Positions 1-11,968 of a stretch of DNA of 64,000 bases are shown here, piece after piece; the stretch's first letter is position 1; every line of letters starts with the position of its first letter. The position numbers and the translations under genes were made by a program. This stretch comes from Magnaporthiopsis rhizophila. Lineage: Eukaryota; Ascomycota; Sordariomycetes; Magnaporthales; Magnaporthaceae. The stretch spans positions 1 to 64,000 of the forward strand of contig PYSS01000143.1 in the NCBI GenBank assembly GCA_003049465.1. Direction: 5' to 3'. Under the pieces are notes generated by a model, which saw nothing but the letters and a program-made list of their open reading frames with translations, was not told the DNA's origin and ran no database searches.

Positions 1-742
1 GCCAAGCTGCGGGAAGAGGGTTGATGATGATGGGAGAGGTGGGTGGAACAAACTGGGTATGGGATTTGTCTTTTGCAAGAAAGACACGAGCGAAAGAACG
101 TTGGTTTTCGCATCAAGTACCTAAAGCTGCTTTACCCTGACCTCCCTTCCTCTTTCCAACCTCATTTTTGCTTTTTTTTATCTTGTCTTATCTTGCCCTC
201 TTTTTTTTTCTCCTGTCTGCAGTCTTTTCTTCTGTTTGTGTTTTTTCACCACTCATCCATCATCCCAATGTTTTGGACGTCGAGAAAAAGCGCCTTCGCC
301 TTAATGTTGGGGACCATGTCCCGTTGTGACTCCTATTTTTTTTTTTTTTTTTTCCTTTATTTTGTTTCTTTATGCTTTTTACGATACCTGCCTGAGCGGC
401 CAAAACAAGCTCAAAACACGTTTATGTCACCGTCACACTAGAGCGCGGGTCGGGTCGCCTTGATTCTAATGTGTACGTATGCCGTACCTATGTAGATCTT
501 TGTTGTTACCCCATGTACCTATTTTTTCTCTCTGGACGCTGGAATGGAGACGGAATTCGTCCCGTGGGTTGGTCAACTTACATCCCGTCCTTGGACCGAA
601 TACCACCCACGGTGCCATCTCGCCTGCCGAAACTGCAACGACTGTAACTCTATTCCTATTTGATCTGATCCCTTGTGCTCAAACTCAGCGTCCAAACGGG
701 CGGGCCGAAAGCCAGTGCGCGGAAAGCCAGTGCGCGATCCAA

Positions 743-781
<39 letters not shown>

Positions 782-2594
782 GTCATTATTTTTCCGGTTT
801 GTTTTCCCCAACCTTTGCCATCCCGGCCTATCCTAGGTATGGTTTTTGCCAAGAACAAGAGAAAAGAGACGTTTACCAAAAGAGACATGTTCTTGCCCAT
901 TGCGGCTCGCTATCCTCAAACTCGCCACCCTTTTACCATCTTTGGCGTGCCCCATCCCATGCCAAGCGGTGGGAACCCGGGACCTAAGGGCCGGGGTCCT
1001 CCCCGTCTCACCAGGCCCCATTGCTTTCGTGATCGACGTTTTTGCGGGTGAGTGGGGACCTTTGGCCTGAACCGGGCGTTCCGTCTCTTGTATCGTATTG
1101 GCCGACGGCAGGATTTAAACTTTTTTTTTTCCTCATGCTTTATTTCATGCAAGCAGATCCCGGCAGACCTCGTGTCTGTCTGTTTGTCGGCTATAGCGGC
1201 ATGAACCCCCACGTCAAAAATACAAGGAACAGGCAGAGAAGAAAGAAAGAAGAAAAGAAAAGAAAAAAAAAAGGCCCCGCCACAGCCGCTCGGCCAAGTC
1301 CGTAGTGAAGAATGCGGCGCAGAATGTTACCCCGGCACACACAGACACAACCAAGGTCCATCCCTTCCCCTTCCAACTTCCCATCTCCCTGGGATTCGGT
1401 GGTATCTGGTGCGACGTGGTGAAGGCGATTTCGTGGCATCTGATGTAGAGTAATGCGACGTGGTCAAGGCGGCTTTTTGGGAGAGGAAGGTAGCAATCTG
1501 ATCAATTTGCGGTTCCTTTGTGAGATCGGAAATAGAAACATGGTCGTTTCCAAGGTCCGGGGGATCTATAGATGGTAACATCGCACAGTTGTGGTACCTG
1601 TTTAACAGCCGATGGATGGAATAAGGTGAAGCCGGTGAAATGACGCACAATGCGTTATTGGAAACAGCACAGCGAAAGGGGAAGAAACAATAGCCTAGAG
1701 AATGGCTTGTATCTACTTCTTCGCGCGGAGGCGGCAGGCGGGCATGATAGCAGTGCATGTCTCCCCATATTACCCTACGAAACGATCGATCGATCTACCT
1801 GGTGATCTCCTCCAAAATAAAAGCTTGATCGCGGCCACCCTACCTACCTTGCTCGGCCCTCCCCGCGGGCGCCGAGCCGGGCACCGAGCCGGAGGTCCGG
1901 TTCTGCTCGGAGCAAACTGCCGATTCTTTTTAAGTTCTGGTTCGCCCATGGTTGTGAATAGTCACATCTACTGTTCTTTGTTTGAAGTAGATAGATGTAT
2001 TTACGTATATAGGTACCTACCCACGTATCCCATGCATTCAGTAACACCGAGATGAAAAAGAGGAATCAGACCGTGAACGGAAAAAAGGAGACGATGCACG
2101 GGCCGCCAAGGACCACATATATGATTCCAAAAATACACTACCAGAGAGCCATGCAAACAACAACTGCCTAGAACCAACCAACCCTTGATGCCTACGCGCA
2201 ACTCGGGGAAATACGAGAAACTCCAAACACAAAAAGGTCCACATACGTGATGCTTCTATGACCAGCCAGCCAGAAATCCAACGCCGTTATACCTAATAGG
2301 AATGCGACAAAGATGTAGGGCGAAATAGGGGGTGAAAGAAGAATAGGATGAAAAAAGTGGTGATTGTGGTGATGGTTCCTGCCCAAAAATACGGTCAAAC
2401 CGTTGGAAAAACGCCTCGTCCCATCTTGGGATGCTTTGTAGTTCGCCACCAAGTTGATAAGGGGCCATGCAGGACCAAGCTCGAAGAAGGTGTGGCGCAG
2501 TGCAATGTGCGCCAAGGAACGTTGCAACGGCTACTAGCGAGGGACCGGGGAAGTCACTCCTCGCTTGTGTTATCGATCGGGGTTGTCTGGACCG
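1..2594. other. Intergenic / probable UTR, no gene seen
   Basis: No open frame here looks coding: those present are short and rich in Phe, Ser, Pro and Arg, the signature of pyrimidine-rich fungal spacer. The stretch holds several homopolymers, including T runs near 340-353 and 1122-1131 and a 36-nt A run at 744-779. The right part probably includes the 3' UTR of the minus-strand gene that ends at 2595. Confidence 0.6.
744..779. repeat. Poly(A) homopolymer, 36 nt
   Basis: An uninterrupted run of A in an intergenic stretch. It is not at a gene end that I can define. A run of this length may be a microsatellite or the poly(A) tail trace of a retroposed sequence, but no target-site duplication or upstream coding relic was recognised. 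Confidence 0.9.
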
Positions 2595-4307
2595 TTATTG
2601 GTGGTGCTGTTGTTCCCTGCCGTCGCCGTCCTTGCTGCTGCTGCTGCTGCCGCCGGCCCCGGCGCCGCCGGATGCCACCCCCGGTGACCGTTCGTTGCGC
2701 CACGGGTCTCCGTCCTCGGACCCGTCTGACTCGGCAGCTACGCTCCCGACTTCGTCCGCTCCGTGGTGGAGCACCTTGAAGACGCGGGACGCCCTCGGCG
2801 TCGGCTCCTCCAGCTCGGGCGCCGATGACGATATGAGCATCGCTTCGTGCTGGTGCTGCTGCTCGCGCTCGTCGTCACTAGCGCGGCGTGACGACGGCCT
2901 GGGGGTCCCGGCGAGGCTGGTGCGCCCGCTGCTGTCGGTGCTCACGGGCAGGTCGTCCGGGTCCACGGGCTGAGGCTGGGGCGAGAAGGGCCGGACGCCG
3001 CGGGACACGTTAAACTGCGACACGAAGCTCTCGGCGTCCCCGATCACGCCCCGGCGCTGCTGGGCCGACGACAGGGCGCGCGCCAGGCTCTGGTAGGGCT
3101 CGTCGTCGTCGGCCAGCAGGCTGTCGGCGCGGTGGTGGCCCGGCCGCGTCGTCTCGCTCGCCGAGTCGGCTAGGATCGACTTGGGCGGCAGGATGCTGAA
3201 CAGCTTGCTCCCTGTGCCGTCGCCGCCGCCGCTGCCTGCCCCGCCACCATACAGCCCTGCCGCACCACCGCCGCCAGTCATATTGCTGCCGCTCCCGCCG
3301 TCGGTGGCCGAGGCGACAGCGCCAGCGCCGTCGCTCGCAAACAGGTCTGCGCCGCGCTCCAGCAGGTCCTCGAGCCCGCCGCCCGTCCAGCCCTTACGGG
3401 CTAGGCTCTCGAAGATGTCGACCTCGGCGCGGGCGATGCCGCACGCCGCGTCCAGCACCTTGACGCTCGTGTCCTGGCCCTCGCGCAGCAGCGCGCGCGC
3501 GTGGTCGGCGTGCAGCGCCGTCAACCCATCCAGCCTGGCCGTCAGCTCGACCAGGTGGCCCCTGAACTTTGCCACGTCGCGCCGCTTGTTCTGGCGGTGC
3601 AGCTTCAGCCCTTCCTTCTCGAGCCGCCTGATCTCGCGCCCCCGCGCCCGCGCCGCGGCCTCGTAGGTGGCCTGCTCATCGTCGACATCGCGGCGCCACT
3701 TGTCGAGCTCGTGCAGCAGCGGCACCTCAAATGACCGGTATACCGTCTCGCCCAGGATCTGCTGGTGGTTCGCGATCAGGTGCTGCAGCCCCGCTGCCGC
3801 TAGCAGCTGGTCCGCCGTGCACGACGACGCGGCCGTGGCGGGGGCCGACGAGTGCGCCGTGAAGGACGCACTCATCGACGCTGCTGGTGGCGGCCCGCCG
3901 CCGCCGACGGTAGTGCTCTGGGTGTCGGAAGCGGCACCGCCGGTGGAGCCCAGGGCCACGGCCAGGGCCGGGGCTCGGGCCTCCTTAAGGCGGGCGCAGG
4001 CCTCGAGGGCGCCGCCAAAGGCGGAGGCGGCGGTGCCGAGGGCGGCGAGGGCTTGGCGGTAGGCTTTTGCGGTGGCAAGGAGGTCCGAGTAGGCGGCCTG
4101 GGAGGCGTCGAGATCGGCTTTTGTCAGGACCGTGTGTGCGGGCCGGGGCGGGGGCGGGGGCGGTAGGGCGGCGTAGGCCGAGAGCGGGTTGGCGGTCGAG
4201 GCGAAGCTCATGGTGGGCGAGGTCGGCACTGGCGGGAGCTGCGAAGGCGAAAGCGGGCGGTTCGGGTCGTTGGGGTCGACGCCGACGGCGGCGTATGTCG
4301 TTGCCAT
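2595..4307 (-). CDS. Ivy1-like I-BAR phospholipid-binding protein
   Basis: Single-exon frame of 570 aa starting at an ATG at 4305-4307. The N-terminus is Pro/Ser/Ala-rich. The middle (about residues 60-310) is predicted to be long helices with many Lys, Arg, Glu and Leu, including the segment ETVYRSFEVPLLHELDKWRR and a heptad-like stretch rich in REIRRLEKEGLKLHRQNKRR. This matches my memory of fungal relatives of yeast Ivy1, an inverse-BAR protein of the vacuole/endosome that binds Ypt7, Vps33 and phosphoinositides; the assignment rests on that helical core only. The C-terminal 230 residues are Gly/Ser/acidic low complexity and probably disordered, ending in a His/Gln-rich tail. Another BAR-fold protein is the main alternative. 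No intron is needed to keep the frame. Confidence 0.55.
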   Translation of the reverse strand: MATTYAAVGVDPNDPNRPLSPSQLPPVPTSPTMSFASTANPLSAYAALPPPPPPRPAHTVLTKADLDASQAAYSDLLATAKAYRQALAALGTAASAFGGALEACARLKEARAPALAVALGSTGGAASDTQSTTVGGGGPPPAASMSASFTAHSSAPATAASSCTADQLLAAAGLQHLIANHQQILGETVYRSFEVPLLHELDKWRRDVDDEQATYEAAARARGREIRRLEKEGLKLHRQNKRRDVAKFRGHLVELTARLDGLTALHADHARALLREGQDTSVKVLDAACGIARAEVDIFESLARKGWTGGGLEDLLERGADLFASDGAGAVASATDGGSGSNMTGGGGAAGLYGGGAGSGGGDGTGSKLFSILPPKSILADSASETTRPGHHRADSLLADDDEPYQSLARALSSAQQRRGVIGDAESFVSQFNVSRGVRPFSPQPQPVDPDDLPVSTDSSGRTSLAGTPRPSSRRASDDEREQQHQHEAMLISSSAPELEEPTPRASRVFKVLHHGADEVGSVAAESDGSEDGDPWRNERSPGVASGGAGAGGSSSSSKDGDGREQQHHQ

Positions 4308-5659
4308 CGGCGATCGTCTGGTGGGCTCGACTCGTTTTTAGGTCTAGGCGCTTATCGGCTCGTTTTGTGGCCTGGCTCCCAACGGCTGCTGCTCATTTGA
4401 TCACCACACGGGGGCGGCGGGCGAGGGCCTTGTCACAGAGGGCAAAGAGGGAAATCGAAGCGAGGGACAAGATACTTCGTTGTGGGCGGATTCGCATACC
4501 AAGGAGGTGCCTGCCGGGCTGGGCGGCGTTGCTGCGAACCGATGGACTTGAGCTTTGTCCCGCGATTTGTTTACTTGATACCCGAGGACCCACACTTGTG
4601 ATCAGGCCCTGCACGCACGTGGAAGGAGCCGCGTGGGCCAACGGCGGGACATGGTGCCGTATTATTTAGGGAGCTACACCTATCAATTGCCTGCAAATCA
4701 ACTGGCCGACCTGCCTGTGCGAGACATCAAACATCTGCAGCCGCAGCTGTCGTGGCATGACAGCAGAATTTGACGAGAGCGGCCCGAGTTTCGCTACATC
4801 GAGTCTAGCCTAGCTAGTCTCTGATTCGTCCAGTAGGCTTGGCACCAGGTTCTCCGCCGCACCGAACTCTGATCTCAGCTGTTGGTCTGGCTTTGGCTCC
4901 AACTCGCCGTCATGAAGTCCTTCTATCCAATAAGAGCTTGTACTCCTTGTGAACCGCACAGCCAAGCTGGTCGAAGAATCGATTCAAAATATAGGGAAAA
5001 AGATATAGCAAATAAAGGCATGAGGAAGCAAAAGAAATACGTCGTAAAGGTAAGAGGAAACGGGAATTATATAAACCTACCAGACGCTGGGTGATCGGGC
5101 TTCAATTAGCGTTGTCGGAACTGCATCTTATTTGCCGCCGTGCACTGGAAAGATGGCACCGCTCAGAGGCTCAAGATGGAGGCTGCAGTTCTCGGGAGCT
5201 AGACGGTTAACCCCTTCTCACAACCACCAACACATGCTCTCACGTTATCCATCAAGCGACCATTGATAAGCACAGCTTGGCTGAGGATCCCAGAAGGATG
5301 CTACCCCTCACCTCACATGCGGGATCCCCCGGCGCCGTACGGGCAGCGCCGTCAGCCATCATCATGGAGCCACCAACTCCCTGCTTTTTACGAACCCGCA
5401 GTCGCATTCGCATTCGCCCGGATGTAAGCGGCGTTACAACCGGGCTGACCTGCTGCATGGAAACCACCCCAAAATTTCAAAAGTGATAGCTTTGGCCGGC
5501 GATTTTTGGAGCTCAAAAAGAAAGGCCCGCCCGTCATTGTCTGCTGCTTTTACTCTGTTCTCCCAACACTCCTAAAGCTCGACTCGACGCCTGGCTGATC
5601 CAGCCGGCTTAATAACCCGTCACGATCCACTGCACACATCTTCACCCTTTACCGCCGCC
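4308..5659. other. Divergent intergenic region, no gene seen
   Basis: This lies between two genes pointing away from each other, so it should carry both promoters. No convincing reading frame was found. CATTCG/GCATTC-type short repeats occur near 5402-5418, but no TATA box could be placed with confidence. Confidence 0.6.
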
Positions 5660-7276
5660 ATGGCCGGCATCCTGCTCAAGGCGACCGGCGTCGTCCTGGT
5701 CGCCATCATCGCCGCGATATTCCCCATCCTGCAGCTTGGCTGGAAGACCATCGCCTACGGGCGAGTCCTCCAGCCCGTCAGCGACTTCCCGTACGCGTGC
5801 CGTCGAATCGAAAACCAGCCGCGCCTCAAAGCCTGCGAGGACATGTGGCTATCCGAGGCCACGAGACAGCTGTTCCTCGCCTGCGGAGACCCGGCGGCAA
5901 GGTCGCACTGGTCGCCGGTGTGAGTCCCGAAATGGCCCATGGGTGTATCTACCTCTCTTATCATCACGACACGGGCTAGATGCTGACAAAAAGTTCGGGT
6001 TGTAACCCCGCACAACCCCCTCCCAGGGTTCAAAAATAAAACTGGGAGTCCCGCTCAAAGATCGACGCCATCATCGCCCTGGACCTGGACAAGCCCCAGC
6101 CCGACGGCTCCTTCGTTCACCGGGTCCTGCCCCTGAAGGGGTACATCGGCAACGACCAGGGGCGGATCTTCATGAACGGCATAGCTGGCGCTGACAAGGT
6201 CCAGGAAGACGGCAGGGTCAAGGTCACCATCGCGCTCACCAACTACGGCCCTTCGGTTGACCCGGCTACAGGGGCGGTGCTGGACCAGAAGAAGGTCGGC
6301 TCCAACGCCACCATCGAGGTCTTTGAGACGACGGGGCCCGAGACGCACGAGCTGAGGCACGTCCGCACCTTTGCCGACAGGGCCGGCATCACGACGCCCA
6401 ACAGGCCTACCCTTGTCGGGACGGACGTGGAGGATGGGTTTTACGTGACCAACGAGAGCAAGGATAGAGTCGGGCTGGTATAGTCTTGATTCTTTTCGTG
6501 TCCCATTTTTAGATAAGCTCCCGTCTCTAGACGGAACGCGCTAACACTTTTCAACCCCCGCACAGAAAGCCGGGCTCGCCTTCTTCATCGCACAGGGGAA
6601 CGTGGTCTACTGCCAGGGCGACGGCTCGGGCTGCCACGAGGTCGCGACCGGCTACCGCTTCCCCAACGGCCTCCTCCGCGCCCGCGACGGGCTGCTGTAC
6701 GTGCCGTCCAGCGGCGACATGACCATCACGGCATACCGGGAGGTTATCGCCGCGGGCGAGACGACGGCGACCACGATAAGGACGCTGGAAAAGATCGCCC
6801 TCCTCGACATGGACGGCTACTCGGTCGACAACCTGGCCGAAGACGCAAACGGCGACCTCTGGCTCGCCGCGTTCCCCAAGCCGCTCGACGCCATGGCCAT
6901 CACGAGCGACCCCTACAACTTTTGGTCCCGCTCCACCGTCTTCCGCATCCGCAAGTCTTGGGCCGGAGGAAAGATGATCCTGACGGCCGACAAGATCATC
7001 GAGGACAGGGACAAGGTCGTGCTCCCCGGCACCACGACCGCTGTGCACGACGCCAAGACGGGGCGGTTGTTTCTTTCGGGTATGTCCTGTCCATGGGGGG
7101 GGGGTTTTTTTTTCTGCAGCATCCGGGACCGGGATCCTTTTGTGTTCCCGGAATCGAATCGCCACCCTCATCCGTTCATGGAATAGACCGGATGTGGGGA
7201 ACGAACGGGCCAGGCCGGCTGACGCCACATTACAGGAATCGCCACTCCCTTTATCACGGTATGCGATCCGAGATAA
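5660..7276 (+). CDS. Paraoxonase/arylesterase-like (SMP-30 fold) membrane-anchored protein
   Basis: Four exons: 5660 to about 5917, about 6049-6477, 6566-7079 and 7236-7276. The last two introns are clear: GTATAG to CACAG in phase 0, and GTATGT to TACAG after the first base of a Gly codon. The first intron has a good GTGTGAGT donor, but its acceptor is uncertain (6048 or 6060). The N-terminus has one hydrophobic segment (about residues 5-28), probably a signal anchor. The body has the beta-propeller signature of fungal serum paraoxonase/arylesterase proteins: a region with SVDNLAEDANGDLWLAAFPKP, and the C-terminus FLSGIATPFITVCDPR, formed only when the last intron is removed. Such enzymes hydrolyse lactones or aryl esters in a calcium-dependent way; the substrate here is unknown. 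It converges with the pectinesterase gene, 404 bp away. Confidence 0.75.
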
Positions 7277-7680
7277 CCTTTTCGTCCCGAACACCGCATA
7301 GGTGAGATGAAATAACGGCGGCAAGGATTATCACGAATCTGCTGGGTTGCCGTTTCGATTCTGCGACCCCCATGAAAGCAGAGCTAGAAAACTGGGGAGC
7401 GCGGTTGCATGAGGAAAGTTGTGGATAAATAACCCGGAAACCGCGTGAAGCGTGTGTATGTATTTACAGAATGGGCTCATAATGCCATGCGAGCCAAAAA
7501 TAGGCACTCATGCGTTTGAAGCGGGCAATATGGACAAGCGAAGTGAAGTGTTTGATAGCCAGCCTGGTAAGTCAACAGCTCCCAATTTCTTTTTTTTCCT
7601 TTTTTCTTTTCTTTCAGCTCGAGATCGCCGCGACATCCCCGTGGTGCTATATTTTGGGAAGTCGCCTGCTTTCGCCTCAT
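7277..7680. other. Convergent 3' intergenic spacer
   Basis: This is the spacer between two convergent stop codons and probably holds both 3' UTRs. It contains T-rich tracts near 7588-7612 that would suit 3'-end formation of the plus-strand gene. No gene seen. Confidence 0.6.
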
Positions 7681-8770
7681 TTACATGTACGCAGCATCGT
7701 ACCACTTCTCGCTCTGGTGGCCGTCGCCAAGGATCTCGTTGATGGAGACCTCCTGGCCCAGCTTCTTGGCGAAGCGGGCGCGGTTGCCCTGCGAGCCCGG
7801 GCCCGAGTTGCCGATCTCGCCAAAGAGGACGTTGCTGGTGCGCTCGTCGCCCGAGTTCCAGATGGTCCAGCCGGCCTGGTTGATGACGTTGGTCATGGAC
7901 GTGTGCTGGAACACGACTCGCGCGTAGGCCCTCCACGGCCGCCCCAGGTAGTACGCCCCCGCGGGGACGTTGTTGCCGGCCGCCGCCTGGATGTTGCACG
8001 AGTTGAAGACGTAGTAGGACGGGTTGGAGGCCTTGTCGCGGCCGTTGGCTTTTTGCGGAGAGAGAAGGAGTATGTGTTAGTTTAGTCTTGGGGCATGGGC
8101 ATGGGCATGATATGCGGATAAGGGTACTCCACAACTCACCCGTGATGTAGCCCAGCTGCTTGCTGAGGACGCGAATGTCGCTCTTCTGAAACCAGGCCAC
8201 GGCCTTTTGACCAAAGATGAAGTCGGTGGCGCCCTGGATCAGGCACTTGGCGTACAGCTGCCGGCCCTCGTTGGCGAGGACCGTGTCCTGGAAGCCGGTG
8301 AAGCGGCAGCCGTAGTAGCCGCTGTCGTCGTAGGCACTGAGCGCGACGGCCTGGCTACCCTCGCCGAAGCCGTTGTTGACGTTTACGTTGTACAGCCGGA
8401 AGCCGGCCGCCTTGACGCGCAGCGTTGCCGTCTGGTCGTTGGAGAGGCCGTCCTTTTGGCTCTTGCTGCTCGTGATGGTGGCGCCGTTGCCCGAGTGCGA
8501 CGACGTGTCGGTCGAGTAGCCGTATATGCTCAGCCGCGCCTTGCGCGCCGACACCAGCACCTGCTCGTTGTACATTCCCTTGTCGATGAAGATGCACTGG
8601 TCGGCCGACGACGACTTGGACAGCGAGTCGACGGCCGCCTGCACGGTGGTGAAGCGGCCGTTGCCGCTGCCGCCGCTCTTGCTGACCGTGATGCAGCCCG
8701 ACGGCGCGCTGGTCCGGCTGGCGGCCAGGACCGCGGTGGCCAGCGAAATGAGGAGGGAGAGGCTCTTCAT
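7681..8770 (-). CDS. Secreted pectin methylesterase (pectinesterase, CE8)
   Basis: Two exons (8770-8140 and 8048-7681) joined by a 91-nt intron with a GTGAGT donor; the split codon becomes Ala and gives a 332-aa protein. I chose the ATG at 8768-8770 because it opens a typical signal peptide (MKSLSLLISLATAVLAA); a frame-compatible ATG 16 codons upstream would bury it. CE8 motifs are all present: GMYNEQ near 66, QAVALSAYDD near 140, FTGFQDT with Asp162 as general acid, GATDFIFG with Asp183 as nucleophile, and YYLGRPWRAYARVVF with Arg247 and Trp249. The enzyme de-esterifies homogalacturonan outside the cell, releasing methanol and opening pectin to pectate lyases and polygalacturonases. No cellulose-binding module or propeptide is present. 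Usual length for fungal enzymes. Confidence 0.93.
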
Positions 8771-8867
8771 CGTGTAAGTGCGTGCTGGTGCTAGCGTGGG
8801 TTGCGTGATGATGCTCACGAAGGGCGGGCTCAGAGGCAGCTAGCTGGGCAAACTTGGAGAGGGTCCT

Positions 8868-8877
8868 CCTTATAACC
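8868..8877 (-). promoter_or_regulatory. Possible TATA box of the pectinesterase gene
   Basis: On the minus strand the sequence GTTATAAGG lies about 100 nt upstream of the chosen start codon, a usual distance for a fungal TATA element with a short leader. This is a single motif match without other support. Confidence 0.35.
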
Positions 8878-10122
8878 AGTTCGGCTGCAGATTGCCATCG
8901 CGGTAGATCACACATGGGCCCGTGAAGTCAAGAAGGGAAAAAAGGTGACAGAGCGAAGCACTTTGCGACGATGACGCTCTGCCATCGGCCCACTGGCCGC
9001 CCAGCTGTCGCAGCCGACTGACTGGTGGATATTTTGTTATATTACTGGTAACTGGCGACCTCCACCGCGGAGACCACAGTAACATAGGAAAATCATGTGC
9101 AGTCCATATAAGAGCGGACAATGGCAGCCCGTTTTCTTTGCTGGTCGGGCCGAGCACGAGCGATGGATGCAAAACAGAAAGCCGCCCCCTCCTTCGTTCT
9201 GTTCCCCGATGCGGGGAAGGACTTCCGCTGGCCCTGTTTCCTTGGGCGGCGGCGGCATCGTGCGGCAGCGGCTGATCTGCCTTTAGTTGTGGAAGAATTC
9301 CGGAGCAGCTCGTTTCGTTGGCGGATAAATCCCTGCGTCTTGGCGATCCTGTATCTCCCACCCACGCGACGCGACGGGGTTTCCTAGTCACGGAACTTTT
9401 TCATACCATGTTATCTAGAAACCGCAAAAAGCTTTTTTGGCTTAGCACGTCCCTAATTAAGGAAGCGAGAGGGCCTGTCCCCGCTGGATCTCCGTGCAGT
9501 TCTCCCTGGTTTCAGGTTTCATGGGGCTCACAGGCCAGGTGAAAAGCTGAGCGTTTGAACTTTTTTTCTTGCGGTTTTCTAGCCAATATGTTTTCTAAAT
9601 AGTAGGTTTTCCAGATAATAGGGTTTCAATATAATAGGATTTCCAGACGATACGGTTATTGCAGGCACGTTGACAAAAAATAACGTGGACCTCCCATGCA
9701 AAATCCACAGTGCGCCATTGGTCAGTGCTATTGTTTGGTCAGCGTGGCAGGCTCGAGTGGGAGGCTCAACTGTCCCTATGGCGCCAATGCGGCTGCCACC
9801 TCAATCCCCCAAGTCACGTGATTCTTCCACCTTTCAGTTGGTGGGCTGGTGGGGTCCTGCGAGCACTTGCGTCTTCATGGCTGCTTTCATGGCTGCTTTC
9901 ATGGCTGCTGACGACATGGCATCGCGGTGTTAGACAACCAATATCTGCGGCGCAATCAAAGATACCTGGTGCCCGTCCCTCGTCGAGTCTGGTCGTTTAG
10001 CCCGCTCAATAATCCCGTGAGCGTTGTGAGTGGCAGGCTGTCTTGTCTTGCCCAAAGTTAGTTTTTTTTTTTTTTTTTGCTCAAGGTTCAGTCTTTTGGC
10101 TCATTTCGTCTCCCCTGCCGCC
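8878..10122. other. Divergent intergenic region, no gene seen
   Basis: Promoter side of both the pectinesterase and thioesterase genes. It holds a GTCACGTGAT E-box near 9822, a 12-bp triple repeat at 9874-9909, and a short AT-rich degenerate repeat of GGTTTTCCAGATAATAG-like units at about 9570-9655. A T run of 17 nt lies just upstream of the thioesterase start. No coding frame is convincing. Confidence 0.6.
9874..9909. repeat. 12-bp tandem repeat, three copies
   Basis: Three perfect copies of TTCATGGCTGCT, end to end, in the spacer upstream of the thioesterase gene. Translated it would read Phe-Met-Ala-Ala repeatedly, but no gene frame surrounds it. Confidence 0.95.
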
Positions 10123-11236
10123 ATGCTCACCTACGCACCGCCCCTCCGCTTCCCGGCCGTGGCTCGCCATACCGCCACCGTCATCTTCGTCCACGGCCTC
10201 GGCGACACCGGCCACGGCTGGGCCTCGGCAGTCGAGAACTGGCGGCGAAGGTCAAAGCTGGAGCAGGTCAAGTTCATCCTGCCGCATGCGCCGTCCATCC
10301 CCATCACCTGCAACGTAAGTCCGATTCTGCATTGTGTCACTCGCTCGGGTCACGCACGCGGCGTATTCCTTGCTTGTGCTACGATAGCATCAGCGGGCGG
10401 TTGTCGTGCTCCCGCCCCCAGCCCCGACCGTTTCGCGTCGACTAACTCTCGGGGCTGATTACTACACAATTAATAGGGCGGCATGAGAATGCCCGGCTGG
10501 TACGACATCGTAAGTAGATCCTCCCTTGTACCCTCTCGTGTAAGATATGAGCCTCCGGCATGTGCAGAATCGAGATCCTGCTGCGCCTCCTGTCCGTCCT
10601 GACACAGGTGCGTATTGCCGTTTCGCCTCCAGATCAGCCTCGACGGGACCCCCGAGAGCCTGCGCGCAAATGAGGATGAGACCGGAATTAAGATCAGCCA
10701 AGAGTATTTCCACAGCATGATCCAGCAGGAGATCGATTCGGGCATCCCCGCGGACCGCATCGTGCTCGGTGGGTTCTCACAGGGAGGTGCTATTTCCATC
10801 TTTTCGGGCCTCACCGCCAAAGTCAAGCTAGCGGGCATCGTGGGCCTCTCGGCGTACCTTCTCCTATCCAACAAGTTTAAGGAGCAGCTGCCCAACCCGG
10901 AGCTCAACAAGGACACGCCGATCTTCATGGCACATGGGACCCAGGACGTCGTCGTGCCCACTGCCATGGGCATACTCTCACACAACTTCCTGAAGGACAG
11001 CGGCTACAACGTGACCATGCGGACATACCCGTACGTTCTGTTTCTTTTTACTTTCTGCACGTCTGTAGCACGTGAGTGGATAGACCGAATGCTGACATGT
11101 GTTTTTTTTTTATCCGCAATTCGACAGAATGGGCCACTCGGCATGTCTGGAGGAGCTGGACGAAGTGGAGGCATTTTTGGCCGAAAGGTTGCCTCCGCTG
11201 CCAGACGCGCCGTCTGAGGCCAAGCCGGAGCTCTAG
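10123..11236 (+). CDS. APT1: Acyl-protein thioesterase 1
   Basis: Four exons (10123-10314, 10477-10509, 10633-11030, 11128-11236) give 243 aa, the normal length of the family. All donors are GTAAGT or GTACGT. The tiny second exon of 33 nt encodes GGMRMPGWYDI, a segment needed for the family fold. The alpha/beta-hydrolase triad is visible: Ser124 in GGFSQGG, Asp180 in GTQDVVVP, and His211 in PMGHSACLEE, whose codon is completed only by removing the last intron. HGLGDTGHGW near the N-terminus forms the oxyanion region. The enzyme removes palmitate from cysteines of G-alpha subunits, Ras-like proteins and other S-acylated proteins in the cytosol. A lysophospholipase activity is also known for the family. 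Confidence 0.93.
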
Positions 11237-11932
11237 GGACACGTGCGATTCGATGACAGAGCAACCCATGCCCAAGGGAGGAAGTTTATCGTTCCCAATT
11301 GCGGATTTGAGCAAATGAACACGACGTACCACGGCCTATCTGTACGCCCCGGCGCAAAACAAAATAGTAGAATAAACAAACTGCTATAAACGGCATTTTG
11401 CTGCCTGGCAGATGTGGGGAGCTAAGATCGCTAGATTCGCTAGCGACGGGCTGGAAGCTTGATGGACAATCTTAATACCAAAGTGGGACGGCCGGCGTCC
11501 AAAGCCATTGACCAACCGCACCCCCGGATTCTACGAGAAACGGATGTCAGCAATAAACACTAAACGCATGCTGGCCCCCTAGTCTAGACTCTATTCATCC
11601 CTCTGCTTGCCTCTCGTGATAATTTATAGATTCGGTTCAATCCCGCAGCTTGGCACAGCTCACACCAAGCCTTATGCCAATCCATCGTCGGCTGGCCTCC
11701 TATCGGGTTGTCTCCTCTGCCCGTCAAACGGCTAGTTACATGCAGCCCTGCTTACCGGGTCCTTCCAAATCTGCATTCTTGGCCATTCAGATCTCGCTTG
11801 ACAATAAAAGTCGGTGCGTGGGATCAGATCATCGTGCCTGTTTTGCCGACCACCAGGCTGACAAGGCGGTTGGGGTCTGGGCTTGGCGCGAATGGCCGGG
11901 CGCCGCCATTTAGAATTACCAAATTGGAGGAA

Positions 11933-11968
<36 letters not shown>

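Noticed and set aside
1327..1758. 143-codon minus-strand frame in the left spacer.
   Set aside because: No recognisable motif and composition like the surrounding spacer.
9570..9655. Short AT-rich repeats of GGTTTTCCAGATAATAG type, considered as telomere- or transposon-related.
   Set aside because: Units are too diverged and few; no terminal repeat or target duplication.
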